Both the position numbers and the translations under genes were made by a program. Shown here piece after piece: positions 11,655 through 22,999 of a stretch of 64,000 bases of DNA; the first letter of the stretch is position 1, and every line of letters starts with the position of its first letter. The notes below the pieces were generated by a model. That model was not told the origin of the DNA and did no database searches. It saw only the letters and a list, made by a program, of their open reading frames with translations. This DNA comes from Hofstenia miamia (taxonomy: Eukaryota > Xenacoelomorpha > Acoela): assembly GCA_004352715.1 (NCBI GenBank), contig SCFE01000017.1:1895409-1959408 (forward strand), read 5' to 3'.

Positions 11655-12410
11655 TTATTGCAAATTTCCTTTTAGACTCTTAAGAATGCCATGACAGATT
11701 TCTTTAAACCACAGAATGTTTAATGATGAAATGATGACGTATAAAGCAAACATGAGCAGGTAAGTACATTGTGCGAAGTAAATTTCCCCTCGCAAAATAT
11801 CTAATGTGGCCGATAAATTGAGTGACATTATGTAAGGCATGGGCAGTATTCTGAATAAGAAGAATGTAATAATCATGGCTATATTGACCTGAAAATACAG
11901 CGAATTGAGTTTCAGAGACTTTTTCACATCCAGTGTCACGAGCATAAAGCGAAAGTTTAAGAAAGGATTGCAAATTTCCATTAGTCCACACAAAAGTTTC
12001 ATGAATAAGAACTTATTATCATAGAGGGCCACAATGGTGGCAATGACACCCATTACATGGTGAAATATCATTAATTTCCTTTTGTATTCAACATAGTGAT
12101 ACCTATAATAAGTGTCTACCGATAAATATGCAATCATAATTTGTGAAATTGATTTTGCGCAGAAAAACTGGATTGTTTCATCTCCATATAAGAGTCCATA
12201 CACAGCCAAGCAGCTGGAGCTTACTGATGGTATGCATGAGATGAAATCTGAAATGAACTGATTCTGACGATCTTTAGGCTTTGTCTTCAGTGCAGGAAAA
12301 ATAAGTGAACAAATCTCAGGCACTATCTGAAAATACAAGATTATAAAAGGTATTACAAGTCCAGCAGCAGTAGAAAAGAAATTCACACTCCACGCCTGCT
12401 CATACACCAT
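11655..12410 (-). CDS. TLC-domain membrane protein, TLCD4/TMEM56-like
   Basis: A 251-residue protein in one uninterrupted frame starting at ATG 12410. It is strongly hydrophobic with about six to seven predicted membrane spans. The family hallmarks are a histidine pair in IFHHVMGV (about residues 115-122) and the MEICNPFLNFRF block (144-155), which matches the MEiSTPFlNxR pattern of TLCD4 (TMEM56) proteins. Length and span order fit that subfamily. TLC domains occur in ceramide synthases and in lipid-sensing or trafficking proteins of ER and other membranes; the biochemical role of TLCD4-type members is not firmly settled. No introns are visible in the coding part. Nearest neighbours are transposon remnants, and a CRE-like palindrome lies 114 bp upstream. 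TLCD4 rather than another TLC subfamily is an inference. Confidence 0.8.
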   Translation of the reverse strand: MVYEQAWSVNFFSTAAGLVIPFIILYFQIVPEICSLIFPALKTKPKDRQNQFISDFISCIPSVSSSCLAVYGLLYGDETIQFFCAKSISQIMIAYLSVDTYYRYHYVEYKRKLMIFHHVMGVIATIVALYDNKFLFMKLLCGLMEICNPFLNFRFMLVTLDVKKSLKLNSLYFQVNIAMIITFFLFRILPMPYIMSLNLSATLDILRGEIYFAQCTYLLMFALYVIISSLNILWFKEICHGILKSLKGNLQ

Positions 12411-12523
12411 TTCACAAACGACTGTTTGTTTTAAATGCTAAATACTATGTAGTTAAATTTACTTGAAATAATTTTAACCAATAGAAACTTCCGTCGCATA
12501 ATGGTCTTATTTATCATACTATG

Positions 12524-12531
12524 TGACGTCA
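12524..12531 (-). promoter_or_regulatory. CRE-like palindrome upstream of TLCD4-like gene
   Basis: TGACGTCA, the consensus site for CREB/ATF bZIP factors, lies about 114 bp upstream of the ATG at 12410. It may be promoter-proximal. Identical palindromes also lie inside repeats at 10454 and near 14608, so chance or repeat origin is possible. Confidence 0.3.
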
Positions 12532-14589
12532 CTGACATATGATCACTAAGGACAACTATTCATGTAGCAAATATTTATTCAATGTGCGCTCGCGCACTGG
12601 TGTTATCACTCGTAAATATACGAATGATTTGGTGCAGCCGGTAGATGGTTCTAAAACACAGTACAGTACTGCTTTTGTATTAGCCTTTAAATTTATAATT
12701 CTTATATTTTTACTAGAAAACATTTTAACTGTTACATTCCAAGAATTAATTTGTTGAGTTAATATTAACAACACTGTATACTACAACGAAAAACCAAAAA
12801 TAGTACTGCAATTTCAAATCTAGAAAATATATTTTTTAATTTCTGTCATTCATAGAAATACATTAATTTCGAAAGTACAAAGGATATCTTTTAGTACGAA
12901 TATGATTTGCTTTAGTTTATAGCAGATGTGACATACTACAGCTAATCTTTAGACTGCCAAAATGTCTTTCGTATAACAGAAATGAATAGCAAAGTAAATA
13001 TATTAATTAAAGGTATGCAAACAAACTGCAGTTGCAGCAAACCTATACTACTGCTTTTCTAAAGTTGTTTTTGATTCGATTTTTTCGAATTTTCAACTAC
13101 AGAAAGGAAGGCTTTATTTAAATTATATTCAGTATCAAATACAAAAATTTTTGGAACTGTTTAGTTAATTCGACTTATCTACTTCCTCCGTCAACTGTTA
13201 ATTTTTCAAAGTCACGGTGGAAATCTGTCACATTTTGTCCAGTCACTCGACCCACCTAACACTGATCATAGGCGATCGGATCAAAAAAAAGATTGGTAGC
13301 ATTATACGCAAAAAAATGATTTTAACAAAAAAATCAATAAAAAATACGAAAATAATTTAAATCTTTAAAAATTTCAAAGTTTCAAATATTTGACTTCTTA
13401 AATTGTTCTATTAATCTGTTAGTGTCCTTCGATCCTAACAATAACAATTATAAGTGACCCGCGACCCCTGTTAAAAATACGAGTACTGCTCTTTTACGAT
13501 ATAATTATCCCAAATTGATGACATGGTAGAATAAAAAAAACAATACAAACAGTTTTATTCGGTTGATTTCCGGTCCACTGCTTAATACTCTGATATAGGC
13601 CTCGAATATGTTATGTAATTATTTGGAAAACACTTAAAATGTTTCCTTTTAAGACATTGTTTTTTTAATAATCACATTATTAACCTACAACTACTACAAA
13701 TTAATGCATTAATTTAATAGACACATAAGTAAAAATTCAACGAAAAGTTGTTCAGATAAGAGATTTTATTTTTAATATTAGGTTACAAGATATATAAAAT
13801 GGTGTTAATTTAATCAAAATACAACATATTTGAAAGCAACAAATAATAATGCACATTATTATCTGGCAGATACTACAATAATAGGCTACTCTGGCCCCTG
13901 ACTTTCCTTTTTTATGCAATGGGCGCGTGACATTCAAATTCGCAGGGAACATTGACTAAAAAATTTTTAAATTGTTAGGTGCTAATATTTTCATCTGCGT
14001 GGCATGAGAGACGTTTACCTGGCATCATGTTGTACTTGTGGCTTAAGTGAATATGTGAAATGAATTTATGGATGAAACAAACATTCAGGATTTGCATTTC
14101 TGTGATAACATGAAATAGACCGATGCAATCATTATTATGTAATAGCTTTGACTCAGTGCCAGATCATCTTGTAAAACGTATCATTGAAATTGCCTATGTT
14201 ATCTTAGAATGATGTGCGTCATTTAACCAAAATTTCCCACTAGCTAAAGCGTTTTCCAAAATACCAGTATCAATTTTAATTCCCGTTTTCGGTTTTGTAA
14301 CTCTCATGATTGACGATTCCAAATTTTTCTTCAAAAAATCTGTTCTTACTTTTATCATTTGTATTACTGTCTTGACCCAGGTCGAGGCATATTTAACAGG
14401 CAAGGCAAGGACAATCATCTTGTGGGGGCAGTTTACTCAAACGGATTGATTTATATACAAATGTTTAAAATGAACATTTTAAGCATTTCTATATAAACCA
14501 GTCAGGTCTTAGATCTAACACTGGAATGGATTATGATATTCAAACACAAACATTGCACACATTTTTCTCAACACCAAGTACAATCAATT
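12532..14589. other. No gene seen
   Basis: AT-rich intergenic DNA. The short open frames at 12539-12774, 13752-13952 and 14194-14418 carry no recognisable domain and I do not support them as genes. Confidence 0.45.
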
Positions 14590-14830
14590 GAACTTATTCA
14601 GAATGTTGATGACGTCATAGCTGTTCGATTACGTCAAAGCAAAATAAATGGAATATTGGTTCTAAAAGTTGGAAATAATGGAATTTAATAGAATTCATTC
14701 CTAAATAATCAAATATGAAATTCTTGATTACCTTAATTACGCTTGAAAAAATATGCTATTTTTTGGAAAAATTGAGTCAGTTCACGAAATTTTAATTTTT
14801 CTAATAATTCAAAATTTGTAATTATTGGAT
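14590..14830. repeat. Dispersed repeat related to interior of the hAT element at 10.0 kb
   Basis: Order of motifs is shared with 10440-10590: ATGACGTCAT, then TTGGAAATAAT, then AATTCATTYCTAA, then ATTCTTGATTAC (TTTCTTGGTTAC at 10.5 kb). Both are in the same orientation. Similarity was judged by eye; boundaries are approximate and no target duplication was found. Confidence 0.45.
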
Positions 14831-14974
14831 AAAAATGATAATTCAAACGTGTACTGCATTTTAATATTTTATATTCTTCAAAAAAAATAAACTTTAATTT
14901 TCATTTCTTTTTTGGCATCTTTTAAAAAAATTCATGATTTTGTACTTCAATATTTTTCAACCATCTGTGAAAGT

Positions 14975-15480
14975 TTAAAATAGATTTCCATTAGCCTTTA
15001 AATTTTTAAGGCTTTTGGCTGTAAACACATGGCTTAGGTGTTTACAAATCGTTTGTTGTTTGGATAAACGCAGAGAAATGCAGTTCATAAAATCTCTACG
15101 TGTGATTCTTGGATATTTTCGCAATTGGACTTTTTCTGCGAAGTTTTTGATAATAGTCCACACCTTTTCCACCGGATTGATATCTGGCGCATTTGGTTGC
15201 CACTGCAGAATTTGAAGGTCGTTCTCAGACATGAAATTTTTGTTTCATGGGAGGTGTGAGGGGTTGCACCAACATTATAAAGCATTTCCTATGGAACATA
15301 CTCTAACACAATTTCGCAACATCTTTTACTGTTAATCGTACCTTCGGAAATGATTTTGACTACTTTTTCATAGTTCTTTCCCGCTGACTACTGAACCAAA
15401 CCTAAACCTTGACTTTGTTTAGATGCAGATCAAAGACCTCCTGAAAAATCTAGTTTTCGCTAAGTTTCTGTAAAATTCGG
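14975..15480 (-). pseudogene. Tc1/mariner-type transposase remnant
   Basis: Minus-strand fragment of a DDE transposase. The best segment (15232-14975) has LQWQPNAPDINPVEKVW, the block around the third catalytic acidic residue in Tc1-type enzymes (usually W.xxSPDLNPIEHxW). Just upstream in another frame is NVGATPHTSHETK, the usual DNAPxHTS block, with the catalytic aspartate apparently changed to glycine. Further upstream, around 15420-15350, weak similarity continues (WFGSVVSGKE) with stops. Frameshifts and the missing aspartate show it is dead. A CAGTACTGG motif near 15625 could be an element end, but no partner repeat was found. Confidence 0.72.
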
Positions 15481-15815
15481 TCCATTTTACTTGTGCAAAT
15501 CTGTGATATTTGATACGAAACAATGTCACAAAAATATTTTTAGGTGGTAAGAAACATGGAATACCCTACCACATTTAAGTTTAAGAGAAGAATGAGCAAA
15601 AATATGACTTAGTCAGATCATACAGTACTGGAAAAAATGCTCGACTCCTGTACAAATAATCTTGATTTTTTAAATTGCTCATAATTTGCAAATATGAGAA
15701 GCAACAAATAGAATACGCTGTTATACTAAAGCATTTTAAATTCAAATGTTAACAAAGGGCAATACAAGATGCTAGACAAAATGTCAAATTTCAAAACACC
15801 ATTCTCATGTATTGT

Positions 15816-16062
15816 AAAAATGGTTTGCAACATCCAATGCCTCACTTTCTTAATGTTGTAGCAATTCAACGGAGTCTATCGTCTATCTCCTTGGTAAACC
15901 CATATGCTACAGAACCCAATACATTTCCNNNNNNNNNNNNNNNNNNNNNAAAAATGGTTTGCAACATCCAATGCCTCACTTTCTTAATGTTGTAGCAATT
16001 CAATGGAGTCTATCGTCTATCTCCTTGGTAAACCCATATGCTACAGAACCCAATACATTTCC
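15816..16062 (+). repeat. 113-bp duplication flanking an N gap
   Basis: Positions 15816-15928 and 15950-16062 are the same 113 bp with one substitution (CAACGG versus CAATGG), separated by 21 N. This is an unjoined overlap or two haplotype copies rather than a biological tandem repeat. Confidence 0.88.
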
Positions 16063-16710
16063 TATTAGTGATGAATCGCTTGGTTTAGCTTACCAGGGAA
16101 ACATCATGATATCAATTCTGCAAATAAAATTGGCGTTATCTTGTTGATTATATTATGCAGTAAAATTTCGAAAAATCTCATTTTATGTTAATATTATTAA
16201 CATTTTATGTATAATTCATGTTTTTGAAAGAAAACAATATTAAAATACACATAATGTAGAATGAAAAGCTTGCACTGGAACCGGTCAGCAAAAACATTCA
16301 TTCTGATCCGACCTGCACTATTTTTTTGACACAACAACCCGCAGATCGACCCGAAACGCTTTCAACTATTTTACAGGTAGACGAGTAAACAAATAGAAAA
16401 CCCAATTACTGCAAGATCTCAATATATACTTCTAACGTATAGAGAAGAAATGTGCAAGTGGAGAAAACTTTTTTTTAAAATACAGGGTGACGAAGCACCG
16501 TGACCCGAACCGACCCAATCCAACCTTATCATCGCCTCACTACTGGCTGTATTGAGCAATTAAGTTTGAGGACATATTCGCCGTTTTTAAAGTCATATCC
16601 TCTAAGTGTATAGAAATGTGCTCAATGGCAAAAATCAGGATCCGTGACCGGATTTGTATCAAGATTTCTTGGCTAAGCCCATTACATTAGTTGTAGACGT
16701 AGCTGTAAAT
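16063..16710. other. No gene seen
   Basis: AT-rich noncoding DNA. A GACCCG-containing patch at 16290-16520 resembles transposon subterminal sequence, but I could not delimit an element. Confidence 0.4.
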
Positions 16711-16718
16711 CTCAGTAG

Positions 16719-17186
16719 TGCGGCGCGGTAATATCGCGGAATACCGCGGTATGCTGCGGTGCGGTCTACCGCACACACAATTGATGTGTTTTGTATTAAG
16801 ATTTAAAATCTCTAAGCATTTCTCAAAAAACTGTTTCTAAGCAGAACTAAGAGATTTCACATACAAGGTATTAAAACTACTTTTTACATATTTCATGGAA
16901 AAATTGATACTACCATAATAAAATTGAACGAAAGGACAAAATACCTAAGAATTTGTCTTTAAGCTTTTGTACGAATGAGCCATAACCCTAAAAAAATTTT
17001 AAAAAATTCAGAAATGTCTATCTTTTCTTACGAAGATAAAAAGCGCCATTGTTGCGGTATACCGCTGTAAAATTTCATTTATTGTCGTGGTTTGCGGTAA
17101 AGAAGCGGACATTGCGGTGGTTAGCGGTGAAGTTTTTTCTCTGCCATAAAAAAAATTTTACAAAACCTGTACCGCTCTCATCTCTA
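16719..17186. mobile_element. Probable non-autonomous hAT element, about 470 bp
   Basis: Flanked by a perfect 8-bp direct repeat CTCAGTAG at 16711-16718 and 17187-17194. The ends are imperfect inverted repeats: CGGCGCGGTA near the left and, reverse-complemented from the right end, TAGAGATGAGAGCGGTA. The left end appears to have lost a few bases. Both subterminal zones are packed with GCGGT/ACCGC motifs (GCGGTATACCGC on the right). The interior is AT-rich and noncoding. Confidence 0.62.
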
Positions 17187-17191
17187 CTCAG

Positions 17192-19639
17192 TAGCCGTAA
17201 CCAAGTATTACGAGTGAAAATAAAAATGATAGGAAAAAGGAGCTCTCGATACAATTTCAAGAAAAAATTTGATAATAAAACTGTTTGGTTTGAAAAAACG
17301 ACTTTCTACATTAATCATAAAATTTATATTTAAATTTAGTCATTCTTTCAGTAGATTTTTCGGTTGCAATCTGATATACACAATTGATCCAAATCTTTTT
17401 ATGAAAATGGAGTTCATTAAGGGAAGTCATCTGGCAATAATCTTTGTACAACTCAGCCTTTGCATGGACTCATACCACGATTTTTTAAAGTATATAAGCA
17501 ACACCTTTACCGCAATCTACTTTCCTCGCAATTTCTGAAAGTGCTGTTAAACCAGAGGGATTATTTACCATTAGCTTGCTTGCCACATCTCTACTGTTTC
17601 AATTATTGGTCTAACCATATTAAATGTTATTTGATTCAGGCATTTCACAGTGGGTTAATTTCGTACAATTTGTGAAGCTGATTCTCTCCACCAAAATATA
17701 TGCTGTCATTAATTAACTGGTTCTGAGGACGCAATTACAATCAGATTGTCACGTAAGATATTGATCTCAAAAACCCATACTGTTTTGAAAATAATTTAAG
17801 AGCAGTAAAAGAATATTTGCAATGTCGTAAAAATTTTTAGGCCAAATAATAATTCTTCATTTTTAAATAACAGTATTCGTTTAATTCAAGTAAAAAACAC
17901 CGTGAGACGCACACATAAAAGTCTCTTTATAGACTAATTTGCTTAAGCAATCAGGATTTTGAACCTTAATCAAACAACAAATTTGTGCGATCAAAGATCA
18001 CAAGGCGTGAATTAAGTAAATTATCGCATTGTAAAAAAGAGTGAATGAAATCGCTTCAAATATTACATTTTGTTTTGTAGAAGACCGTGAGATGTGTACT
18101 TAATTCAAATACTATGACAATGAGTTTGAGATTTATTTAACCCAATACATTACCTTTGCAGCAAGAATAATATTAAAAATGTTGGTTGCACAATCTTGAG
18201 AACAGCAATGATTCTATCTGCACAAAATGTGTAACTTTAGACACACTGATTGTTCAAAAGTTTGTTTCTTTTAGTGACCATTTATTTATAAGAATAGTTG
18301 TTGATAATAATCATGATGTAAAAAGCGGGCTTGTCCAATGGAGTGGGAACAGAGATGGAAGCGTACAGTCAATTGGCGACCATGACTGGTCCGGTTCCGG
18401 CCAACCTTTGGCCGGCTACCGGTGTTGACCGGCCCGATACCCAACCCTTATGTAGGTACCAGCTCTGAATGGTCCTCAAACAATAAAGTACCATTTTGAT
18501 CACTTTACCTGGTTTCACCGTATTTATAGGTTCACTTATAACGCATACGCGTTTAAGTTATCCGATTAACCCTAGATATTTCATTTATATATATTATATG
18601 GGATAAGAATAGGGAATACGGTACCCTTAAGCTTATTTACATAATTTGCATAAATATGAATACAGACACTAGTGTTGAGGCAGGTCAGGATTTTTAGATC
18701 AGGATTGATCAGGTTTAAGATTTGGTTTGAGGCATCGCAAATCAGGTTCAGGATAGAAAAATCCTATAAATATTAAATATTCATTAATTTAATTAATGCG
18801 CAAAAATGTTTTTGAAGCATTGAATATGACTTTTTTTCTAAGCTCATTCTTAAACAAATGATTCAGTCTGCTAATAAAATTAAGGCGTTCATCAAAGAGC
18901 TTCAAAAATACTTTCAAATGCTAAAATCTAAATTATCCTTAAACAGCCTGGAGATTTTTGAAAAAATTTATTGATCGTATAAAAATTTTTTAAGCGTTTA
19001 TAGCTCAAAAACTGTTAACATAATGCCCAATCTAAAAGTACCACATAATATAGGATAGTCTCCGTCTTCGACCTCGCGAATTTGCGTACAGCTATACACT
19101 TTAATAGAAATTTTCAACATTGCATTAAAACATGTTCCCCAATAGATCTGTCCACCCCCACGATTGGAGAAAATTTTCTACGTTAGGCTGTTTAAGTTTA
19201 ATGTGGTTGTATTGTAGATCAAAACAGTATTTCCAATAATAATTTGACAATTTTTCCATTTATTCTGTTTCAAAGTACAAAAACAATCAATTAAACGGTT
19301 TTTCGAGGAGCATTATTGCCTCCTCACGAATGCACTCAATAATGCAATTGGTAGAAGGTAGTTTTATGATTTGTCAATAAATTCAAATGTATTTTTTCTG
19401 TGAAAAACATTGCAAAAGTTGTCTAAACCTGAAAAACGCGATTGTCCAATTATTTAGTATGATTGTAAAGTAAAAAAAGGAATAAATATTTCGTCAGGTC
19501 AAAATGCTATTTTTAGGTCAAAATATGGCTAAAATCGACTAATGAATTCGTAAATTTCTTTATTTTTTGTTGAAAACCATATCAAAATTTGAATTTAAAG
19601 TAAATTAGATGTTCTCATACCATCCTTGAATAAATAAAG
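17192..19639. other. No gene seen
   Basis: AT-rich intergenic DNA. A GC-rich palindromic patch at 18385-18440 (GGCCAACCTTTGGCC, CCGGTGTTGACCGG) and a TCAGG-rich patch at 18675-18755 look like transposon ends, but no matching partners or target duplications were found. Confidence 0.4.
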
Positions 19640-20527
19640 TAAGGCGGTGCAGGACAGGTGCAGGGTAGGTAAAGAGAATACTATAGAAACTGCAAGAGAA
19701 GAGCTAAAGCAGAGATTAGTTGCAGAAGCTGAGAAACTAGGAAAATATAGGGCAAGAGCAAAGCAAGCAAGAGACAACATGAAGTTTGAGGCCCAAGAAG
19801 GAAGATTCTACAAAGAACTAGATGCAGGAGAAAAGGCTACAGCTAGAGCAGGCGAGGATGAAGTAAGGTTCTGGGAGAATATATGGAGAAGTGAGGGACC
19901 AGAGACAGAGAGTGAGCAGATGCAGAAGGACTTCAGGCAAGAAGAAGAAGTAATCACAACTGTAAGGCTGAAGGAGGCTCTAAAGAAGATGAAGAACTGG
20001 AAGGCGCCAGGCAGAGATGAGGTACATGGGTATTGGCTGAAGAAGTTCACAAGTGTTCATGAGAGACTAGCAGTAGCATTGGAGGAGTGTGTGGTGAGTG
20101 GGTGTCCAGAGTGGATGGTAGTGGGAAGGACATTTCTGAAACAGAAGGACCCAAAGAAAGGTAGTGAGGCAAGCAACTTCAGGCCAATAACATGTCTGCC
20201 AACAACGTGGAAATTGCTAACTTCAGTGATTTCAAGTAGGCTGGCATGTTACTTAGAACAGAACAGGCTGATACCAGAAGAGCAGAAGGGATGTAGAATA
20301 AAGACGAAAGGATGTAGAGATCAGTTATTAATAGACCAGGCAGTAGTTGAAAATTGTAGAAGAAGGAAGACAAACTTAGCAATGGCATGGATAGACTACA
20401 GGAAGGCGTATGACAGCATATCGCATAGGTGGGTATTGAAAACGCTAGAGGCCAATGGAGTTTCACGGAAATGGGTTGAGTTTCTAGGAAGAGAGATGGG
20501 AAAGTGGCAGAATGAGATAGACGGGCA

Positions 20528-20669
20528 TAGCACCACTACTGTTTGTAGTTAGCTTAANNNNNNNNNNNNNNNNNNNNNNNNNNNNNNNNNNNNNNNNNNN
20601 NNNNNNNNNNNNNNNNNNNNNNNNNNNAGGGAGACAGCTTAGCACCACTACTGTTTGTAGTTAGCTTAA
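20528..20669 (+). repeat. 30-bp duplication flanking an N gap
   Basis: The 30 bases at 20528-20557 recur at 20640-20669, on either side of 70 N. In the RT frame this repeats the same codons just before the YMDD box, so it is a gap-edge assembly artefact. Confidence 0.85.
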
Positions 20670-22261
20670 TCCCCATCACAGAAAAGTTAAAGGAGACAGG
20701 CATTGGGTATAAGATAGAAAAGAATGGTGGAGCAGTGAGTCACCTGTGGTACATGGACGACCTGAAGATGTATGCTAGTTCAAGAAAGATGTTGCAGAAG
20801 CAAATGGAGACATTTGAGAAAGTAAGCAGAGATTCTGGGTTGGAATTTGGATTAGGAAAGTGTGCAACAGTGACAATGACCAGAGGCAAGTGTGTAGATG
20901 GAGATGGTTTGAGGACGAGCAGTGGGGATAAGATTGAGGAAGTCAAAGAGGGGTACAAGTACTTATGTGTGATAGAGAAAGATAGAACAGATCATGAGGA
21001 CGAGTTTAAGAAAATAATACAAAAGGAGAATAAGGAAAGTACTACAGAAGTCAGCATTTAATGGGCAGAAAAGGATAAAGGCAATTAATATTTGGGGCAT
21101 TCCAGTTTTGAGATATTCCGCGGGAATATTTAGGTGGAACAAGAATAAACTGAGGGAATTAGACAGGGAAACAAGGAAGATACTAGCAGCAGAGAGAGCA
21201 TTCAACGTAAATGTAGATGTAGATAGACTGTACATGGCAAGGCATAAGGGAGGGAAAGGTCTGCTAAGTGTGGAGGAAACTGTAGAAGCAGAAACACTAG
21301 GGGTAAAGGAATAAGTTGAAGGGCAATATAGAGGGTCCCTACTTAAGGTCACTAAGGAGTTTAAGAAGATAAGAACTGAAAGTGAAAGAAAGAAGGTATA
21401 CCAGAGTAGGATGGAATCAGAGAGACAAACAAGGTATAGGCAGAAGGCAATGCATGGAGAATACTGGAAGAACACAGAAAAGTGTGACAGAGAAGAAAGC
21501 AACAAGTGGTTAAAGAAGGCAGGACTGAAGAGAGAAACAGAAGCACTAATAATGGCAGCACATGAGCAAGCAATAAGAACAAACTGGGTGAAGAAGCATA
21601 TAGACAGAAGAGTAGAAGTAAGTGATAAGTGTAGGCTATGTAAGAAAGAGGCGGAGACAGTAGATCATCTGATAGCAGGGTGTGAGAAGTTGGCGCAGAA
21701 TGAGTATAAGTTCAGGCATGACAAGGTGGGACGAATGGTACATGGAGCTTGAGAAGGCAGCATGGGTTAGAAGCAGGAGACAAGTGGTATGAGCACATGC
21801 CACAGGGAGACATAGAGAATGAGAAGGTTAAGATACTGTGGGACTTCAACATGCAGACAAGCAAAGTGATAGAAGCACGGCGGCCAGACATAGTAGTGGT
21901 AGACAAAGAGAAAAGATTAGGAACAGTGATAGACATAGCTGTACCAAAGGACAGGAATATAGAAAGCAAGGAGAAAGAGAAGATAGACAAGTACAGGGAG
22001 TTGGCAGAGGAAATAGAAAGGCTGTGGAAGTTAAAGAATGTTGAAGTAGTCCTGGTAGTTGTAGGAGCAGTGAGTAAGAAGCATAAGATATACTTGGAGG
22101 AGTTGGGAGTACCAAAGTGGGGAGGAGCAGGGAGCAGTAGCACCAAAGGCAGCATTGTTAGAAACAGCTAGAGTCCTGAGGAAAGCTCTCACACTCCCTG
22201 GGAACTGGTGAGTTACCCGAGCTGAGAGGGACACCAACATGAAGCTGTGAGAAGTAACAAG

Positions 22262-22298
22262 AATAATAATAATCATATTAATAATAATAATAATAATG
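22262..22298. repeat. (TAA)n microsatellite joining two LINEs
   Basis: AAT/TAA units with one interruption (CATATT). It forms the 3' end of the plus-strand R4-like LINE and also the tail of the minus-strand LINE that follows. Confidence 0.85.
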
Positions 22299-22990
22299 CT
22301 TTATTTCCTGTACATCTACACTACAAAACATTGTACGGTGTAGAAGTAAAAAAAAGTTCTACAGAACATTGGGTAGAATGCTGCTGCTAAGATAGTGCCA
22401 GGCAATCGCAATAAATAATTTTTCATATTTTGCTTTGTGCGTGAAATGACCAAAACGTTGATTTCCTAGGTAATAATGAGATGTAGGCGTCATAGGCTGT
22501 AAGCTGGTGTGTAAAGGGTGATCACGGTCTCGTTGAATCTTGCTGATCAATTGCATAGTGTTTTTCCTAACAGTGTAGTTTATGATATAGATTAGCCATG
22601 AACAGTCAAGATCAAAAACGCGACTGGCATGGCGAATGAATCGTGTTATGCGTCGACGTGTTCTTAATGTAGTTAGGTATATCCAGGCTGGGGCTGCATA
22701 TGTAATGTGAGGCAAGATGCTAGGATCATGCAATTCAAGTACGCAAATAGGTTCGTGTATAGCCCATCTTTTGTTTATGTAAGTAAAAAGGCCACCACCA
22801 GAGTTGTTTCCTCTATCAAGAAGGTTCATGAAAGAACCATCAATTTTAAGGTATGGCGTTGGAGTACGTTCAGTTAACCGCATTTCTTGTGGGGCGATAA
22901 TGAATAGTGCTGAATGGGATATCGATTTTTGTGCCCATGTGGAATAGCTCAAGATTTCGTATTTTGAGGTCTCCACGTAGAGCTCCTTCT
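22299..22990 (-). pseudogene. LINE 3' fragment (C-terminal end of ORF2), minus strand
   Basis: Open from 22976 to 22359 on the minus strand. The protein has the conserved C-terminal block of APE-type LINE ORF2: SILPHITYAAPAWIY, then RITRFIRHASRVF, and a cysteine/histidine-poor tail ending LSSSILPNVL. Beyond the stop, about 60 bp of 3' sequence ends in AATAAAGC followed by ATT units. It is a 5'-truncated copy lacking the catalytic palm. Its tail abuts the tail of the R4-like LINE. Confidence 0.72.
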
Positions 22991-22999
22991 CTGATCATT

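Larger units (their letters stand above)
19640..22298 (+). mobile_element. R4/Dong-like LINE, 5'-truncated copy, decayed
   Basis: Purine-rich plus-strand non-LTR element encoding one long protein, broken by frameshifts and a 70-N gap. In order: a charged N-terminal region (19647-19980); RT fingers with NWKAPGRDEVHGYW and FRPITCLPTTWK; palm motif IDYRKAYDSISHRWVL (about 20392-20440); after the gap, HLWYMDDLKMYA, the YxDD catalytic box (about 20741-20776); then a CCHC knuckle with CRLCKKEAETVDHLIAGC (about 21630-21685). Last is a restriction-like endonuclease with RRPDIVVVDKEKRLGTVIDIAVP in two parts (about 21880-21950). A C-terminal PD-D endonuclease and no APE domain define the R2/R4/NeSL group; the layout fits R4/Dong. 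Frame changes occur between 20552 and 20735, near 21061-21108 and near 21750. It ends in a TAA repeat. Confidence 0.82.

Noticed and set aside
11704-11991. Second minus frame inside the TLC-domain gene
   Set aside because: Overlaps the well-supported TLC frame and lacks any motif.
15620-15660. CAGTACTGG motif as the end of a Tc1 element
   Set aside because: CAGTACTG is itself palindromic and no matching opposite end was found at a sensible distance.
18346-18475. CAGAGATGG...CCAGCTCTG as hAT ends
   Set aside because: Flanking octamers match at only about 4 of 8 positions.
19808-20050. Minus-strand open frames opposite the R4-like LINE, and similar ones at 20179-20466, 20963-21505, 21712-22155 and 63289-63633
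   Set aside because: They are antisense shadows: the LINE is purine-rich, so the opposite strand has few stops and gives Ser/Leu/Pro-rich nonsense.
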